Source: an uncultured Methanobrevibacter sp.
GTDB taxonomy: Archaea > Methanobacteriota > Methanobacteria > Methanobacteriales > Methanobacteriaceae
Assembly: GCF_937898925.1 (NCBI RefSeq)
Contig: NZ_CALDKF010000091.1
Span: forward strand, 1-15,638
Direction of reading: 5' to 3'
DNA: 15,638 nucleotides
Of this stretch, positions 13,125-15,638 are shown piece after piece. The notes under the pieces are model-generated. The model saw only the letters and a list, made by a program, of their open reading frames with translations, did no database searches and was not told the DNA's origin. A program made the position numbers and the translations under genes. Position 1 is the first letter of the stretch, and every line of letters begins with the position of its first letter.

Positions 13125-14030
13125 TCAAATGCCTAAAACATCCAATAATGCCTTTTCCATAACATCCACTGGAGCATCTCTGCCCAACCAGATTTCAAAG
13201 CTTCTGATTCCTTGATACAATAGCATCTTATATCCATAAACAACCTCTGCATTGGCTTTTAATGCCTCCTTAATCAAGGATGTTTCCATAGGGGTGTAAA
13301 CGATATCATTTACAACAAGCTCCTCATGAAGCATATCTGCACTTGCTATTGGCTTATCATCTACATTAGGATACATTCCAATTGGAGTTGTGTCTATAAA
13401 TATATCTGAACTGTCCAATTCTCTTTTCAGATTATCCATTTCACAACAGTTTATAGTTATATCGATACCTGCTTCAATTAAATTGGACTCCAAATCATTT
13501 GCAAGTGATTCCGCTTTGCTTGCATTACGATTCAAAATTGACAGCTCATCAATTCCACTGCTTGCTATCTGAAATGCAACTGCTCTTGCTGCTCCACCAG
13601 CACCAGTGATGGTAACTTTTTTGTTATTTATTGAAGTTTTTTCCTTAATTGCACGGACACATCCATATCCATCAGTGTTAAATCCTTTAGTTCTTACATT
13701 GATTTCATTATCTTGATTAGATGATTCATTATTTTCATTAAAATTAAATTGGATGGTGTTTACTGCACCGATCATTAAAGCTACTGAATCGATATCATCA
13801 AGGTGTTTAATGACATTGGTTTTATGTGGTATTGTTACATTCAAACCTTTTATTCCCATAGCTTTTGCACCTAGAATGCATTCACCTAACATGTCCTCTT
13901 TAACATGAAATGGAAGATAAATGTAATTAAGACCTAATTCATTAAGTCCAGCATTATGCATGGCTGGAGAGAAAGTGTGTTCAATAGGGTCTCCAATAAC
14001 TCCCAATATTCTTGTTTTTCCATCTACCAC
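13125..14030 (-). CDS. aroE: Shikimate dehydrogenase
   Basis: This 301-residue enzyme reduces 3-dehydroshikimate to shikimate with NADPH in aromatic amino acid synthesis. The substrate-binding N-terminus has HTFSPAMHNAGLNELGLNYI (18-37) and GLNVTIPHK with catalytic Lys70. The partner aspartate is Asp120 in FNTDGYG. The nucleotide-binding fold shows TGAGGAARAVAF (142-153) and NRNASKAE (168-175). The C-terminal YGYKMLLYQG (265-274) is also typical. A loop of about 18 Asn/Glu/Asp-rich residues (95-112) is inserted before NVRTKGFNTD and lengthens the protein slightly. The start is GTG, chosen because GGTGAT lies three bases ahead and because the product then begins at the expected place. It follows the UPF0305 gene by 50 bases and precedes the unknown protein by 41 bases, so the four genes may be one transcript. 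Confidence 0.94.
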   Translation of the reverse strand: MVDGKTRILGVIGDPIEHTFSPAMHNAGLNELGLNYIYLPFHVKEDMLGECILGAKAMGIKGLNVTIPHKTNVIKHLDDIDSVALMIGAVNTIQFNFNENNESSNQDNEINVRTKGFNTDGYGCVRAIKEKTSINNKKVTITGAGGAARAVAFQIASSGIDELSILNRNASKAESLANDLESNLIEAGIDITINCCEMDNLKRELDSSDIFIDTTPIGMYPNVDDKPIASADMLHEELVVNDIVYTPMETSLIKEALKANAEVVYGYKMLLYQGIRSFEIWLGRDAPVDVMEKALLDVLGI

Positions 14031-14080
14031 AATATCACCTGATTATAAAATCCAATTAATACCATAAAATTCAATGTTTC

Positions 14081-14611
14081 TTAAAAATCTAACTGTTCAG
14101 CTATACAAAGTCTGCATACAGAATTTGGAGTATCAATATTAGCCTCTTTAACAGGGCAATAATAAACTCCATTTTCCATTATAACCTCTAAAGAACCTGG
14201 GAAAGGAGTTCCAATAGGATGAATAGGCTCATCAAGCACAAATGTAGTGTAAAGGGATACCACCAAATTAATAAGTGGGCTTTTGTTCTTTCTGTCTTTA
14301 GAACCGAGTTTGTAAATATCCTTTAAATCGTTTAATTTCTCTACAAAGTCATCCCTATTGAAATAATCATTGTAAACAGTATCATTGCTTCTTATTTCCT
14401 TTACTCTGTTTAAGAAAAAGTCTATGTAAATCTTTTTGCTTTTTTCCTGATAGGATTCCTGAACATACTTGTTGTTTTCAATGATTTCAGCAGATATGAT
14501 CATCAAATCAAAAACAGACACATCACTAAGCTCTTCCTTTAAGACAATCATAAGATCATCCTTTGATATCTTATCATCTTCATCTATCAATGCATCAAAC
14601 TTTTCAAACAT
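14081..14611 (-). CDS. UPF0305 (DUF2115) family protein, copy 2
   Basis: This 176-residue protein belongs to the archaeal family UPF0305/DUF2115 (PF09888), common in methanogens and of unknown function. The family hallmark is at the C-terminus: EPIHPIGTPFPG (128-139), YYCPVK (150-155) and a closing CRLC (cysteines 166 and 169). With Cys152 these make a likely metal-binding knuckle. The rest is helical and charged. The start is taken at the second of two adjacent ATGs because GTGAT lies three bases before it and because the upstream paralogue begins MFEE at the matching position. It is the product of a tandem duplication with the gene at 14672-15235. No membrane segment; probably cytoplasmic. 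Confidence 0.85.
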   Translation of the reverse strand: MFEKFDALIDEDDKISKDDLMIVLKEELSDVSVFDLMIISAEIIENNKYVQESYQEKSKKIYIDFFLNRVKEIRSNDTVYNDYFNRDDFVEKLNDLKDIYKLGSKDRKNKSPLINLVVSLYTTFVLDEPIHPIGTPFPGSLEVIMENGVYYCPVKEANIDTPNSVCRLCIAEQLDF

Positions 14612-14671
14612 CATATCACAAACGGTTATTATATTATATGACTGTAAAATACTTTTTTTAAAAAATAATCC

Positions 14672-15235
14672 TTAACTGCTGGCATTTAGTTTAGGATCAT
14701 AATCAATCTCACGAGAAATGCAGATATTGCAAACTGCACCTTCAGTGTTCTTTTGAGTTGCCTTAACAGGACAATAATAAAACTTGCCTAACTTTTTAAT
14801 CTTCAAATTGCCTGGGAAAGGAGTGTCCAGTGAATGAATAGGTTCATTCAATATAAATGTGGCATAAAGAGATACTAAACAGTAAATAAGCTGTACCTTA
14901 TCCTTGTCAAAATCAACTCCATCATAAACATTATGTAAAGCCTCTAATGACTCTTCAAACTGTTTTTTGTCAATTCTTTCCTTCTTGCCCCTGCTGTCAT
15001 AATCTGTATTGTCCTTTTTAATATTGTTTATATGGCCAATGAATTGCTTAACATAAGCTTGACGGAAGTCATCCTGATATTTGTCCTGTACAAACTCCAC
15101 ATCCTGAAGTATGTACTTATTGGCATCCATCAAATCAAAAACAGATATCTTTTGGGCTTTTTCCTTTAAAATAGCCAAAAGATCATTCTTTGAAATCTTT
15201 TTATCCTCTAAGAGTTCATGCAATTCTTCAAACAT
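14672..15235 (-). CDS. UPF0305 (DUF2115) family protein, copy 1
   Basis: This 187-residue paralogue of the next gene downstream aligns along its whole length: MFEELHELLEDKKISKNDLL against MFEKFDALIDEDDKISKDDL, KISVFDLMDANKYI against DVSVFDLMIISAEI, and ATFILNEPIHSLDTPFPGNL against TTFVLDEPIHPIGTPFPGSL. The cysteine set is kept: Cys155 in YYCPVK, and Cys169 and Cys172 in CNIC. Function of the UPF0305 family is unknown; a zinc or Fe-S site is an inference from the cysteines. A short hydrophilic tail (ending LNASS) is unique to this copy. The ribosome site is GTGA shortly before the ATG, with a TATA-like TACTATAAATTA at about 15262-15275. It is probably the first gene of the transcript leading to aroE. 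Confidence 0.85.
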   Translation of the reverse strand: MFEELHELLEDKKISKNDLLAILKEKAQKISVFDLMDANKYILQDVEFVQDKYQDDFRQAYVKQFIGHINNIKKDNTDYDSRGKKERIDKKQFEESLEALHNVYDGVDFDKDKVQLIYCLVSLYATFILNEPIHSLDTPFPGNLKIKKLGKFYYCPVKATQKNTEGAVCNICISREIDYDPKLNASS

Positions 15236-15363
15236 AATTCACACTTAATTTTTTTTATAATAATTTATAGTATTTTATCATTTAAAATTTTATGTATTAT
15301 ACAAAAATAAAATATTATAAAATTCCCTAATTTTTCTAAAATATTTTAATTCAATTAAATATT

Positions 15364-15503
15364 TAGTTTAATTATTTCTTAAAAGAATTTTAAAGAAAAT
15401 AATAGTTAAATAATTTCTTAAAAGAATTTTAGAGAAAAAAATAGTCTAATTATCTCTTAAAATAAGTTTAGAGAAAAAATAGTTCAATAATTTAAAAAAA
15501 TTG
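15364..15503. repeat. Degenerate 39-bp tandem repeat, about 3.5 copies
   Basis: Units begin at 15364, 15403, 15442 and 15480, each with TAGT followed by an AATTATTTCTTAAAAG-like core and ending AGAGAAAA or similar. The first two units are 39 bases and nearly identical, the third is 38 and more diverged, and the fourth is partial. Each good unit contains TTCTT-AA-AAGAA, a perfect small inverted repeat. The array lies between the adhesin-like gene's terminator and the promoter of the UPF0305 operon, in otherwise gene-free sequence (15236-15559). Confidence 0.7.
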
Positions 15504-15528
15504 CTAAAAATTCTTAAAAATAAGATTT

Positions 15529-15564
15529 AAAAAAAAGAAAATAGTAGATGTGTTAACATCTACT
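15529..15564 (-). terminator. Hairpin terminator of the adhesin-like gene
   Basis: AGTAGATGT (15543-15551) and ACATCTACT (15556-15564) form a 9-bp perfect stem with a four-base loop. On the minus strand it is followed by A, TTTT, C and eight T (15529-15541). The stop codon of the partial gene (15560-15562) lies in the stem. Confidence 0.7.
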
Positions 15565-15637
15565 TTTTAACGGTTATTTTTACATTTTTGCTTAATTTGT
15601 TGTAGTATTTGCTTCCTGCAAATTTAATAGTAGCAGT
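15560..15637 (-). CDS. C-terminal end of an adhesin-like surface protein (5' part outside window)
   Basis: The last 25 codons read TATIKFAGSKYYNKLSKNVK followed by ITVKK and a TAG stop. This F-A-G-(D/S)-x-Y-Y-N-x-S-x-x-V-x-I-T-V ending is the hallmark of the Ig-like (Big-type) repeats that close Methanobrevibacter adhesin-like proteins. These are large exported proteins thought to mediate contact with host or partner cells. Only the tail is visible, so size, signal peptide and domain number are unknown. A hairpin terminator overlaps the stop codon. Confidence 0.75.
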   Translation of the reverse strand, partial: TATIKFAGSKYYNKLSKNVKITVKK

Positions 15638-15638
15638 G

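Noticed and set aside
13084..13128. TTG start giving the aroE-downstream protein a hydrophobic N-terminus
   Set aside because: The ILIFLTLILIF stretch comes from AT-rich spacer, the TTG overlaps the aroE stop and has no ribosome site, while ATG 13083 has AGTGAT at three bases.
1..15638. tRNA, rRNA, CRISPR array or transposon
   Set aside because: I found no cloverleaf with a conserved T-loop, no regularly spaced repeats with unique spacers, and no transposase or integrase motifs on either strand.

Overview
Most of this window (about 690 to the end) looks like the chromosome of a host-associated methanogen of the Methanobrevibacter type (Methanobacteriales). The signs are very AT-rich DNA, archaeal TATA boxes, ribosome sites of the GGAGGTGAT type sitting 3-4 bases before the start codon, archaeal families (Dph6, UPF0305/DUF2115, an EppA-type prepilin peptidase with a class III prepilin), and the tail of an adhesin-like protein at the right edge. 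The genus is an inference from gene content.

The first ~650 bases do not fit. They are visibly less AT-rich and hold the C-terminal part of a Firmicutes-type RicT/PSP1 protein, a textbook bacterial intrinsic terminator, and the C-terminal ~100 residues of a BaiN/HI0933 flavoprotein. That gene breaks off near base 660, just before the archaeal kinase gene begins. An assembly chimera is the simplest explanation; recent insertion of bacterial DNA is the alternative.

Layout of the archaeal part: a thymidylate-kinase-like gene (689-1285, -); a secreted protein (1572-2096, -); a secreted DUF1002 protein (2353-3234, -); a cysteine-cluster protein (3514-4086, +, the only complete plus-strand gene), which converges on a second small secreted protein (4140-4739, -). 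Next is a probable operon read right to left: membrane protein (6957) > zinc-ribbon membrane protein (6110) > dph6 (5482). Then a prepilin-processing pair, eppA (8647) > class III prepilin (7681), which probably makes and matures a pilin-like surface subunit. A ribbon-helix-helix regulator (9041-9619) follows, with direct repeats and a palindrome upstream. pyrG (CTP synthase) comes next, then a coiled-coil protein, then a probable operon UPF0305 > UPF0305 > aroE > unknown protein. The window ends with a 39-bp tandem repeat and the terminator and last codons of an adhesin-like gene.

Two genes have no ATG, GTG or TTG where their protein must begin: pyrG (apparently CTG) and the secreted protein at 4140-4739 (apparently ATA). 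In both cases a ribosome site stands at the normal distance. I see no tRNA, rRNA, CRISPR array, transposase or phage gene. I do not see a clear new multi-gene system. The most promising leads are the eppA/prepilin pair with its structured leader, the RHH gene with its upstream repeats, the non-canonical starts, and the aroE-linked protein that may be a degenerate PP-loop enzyme.
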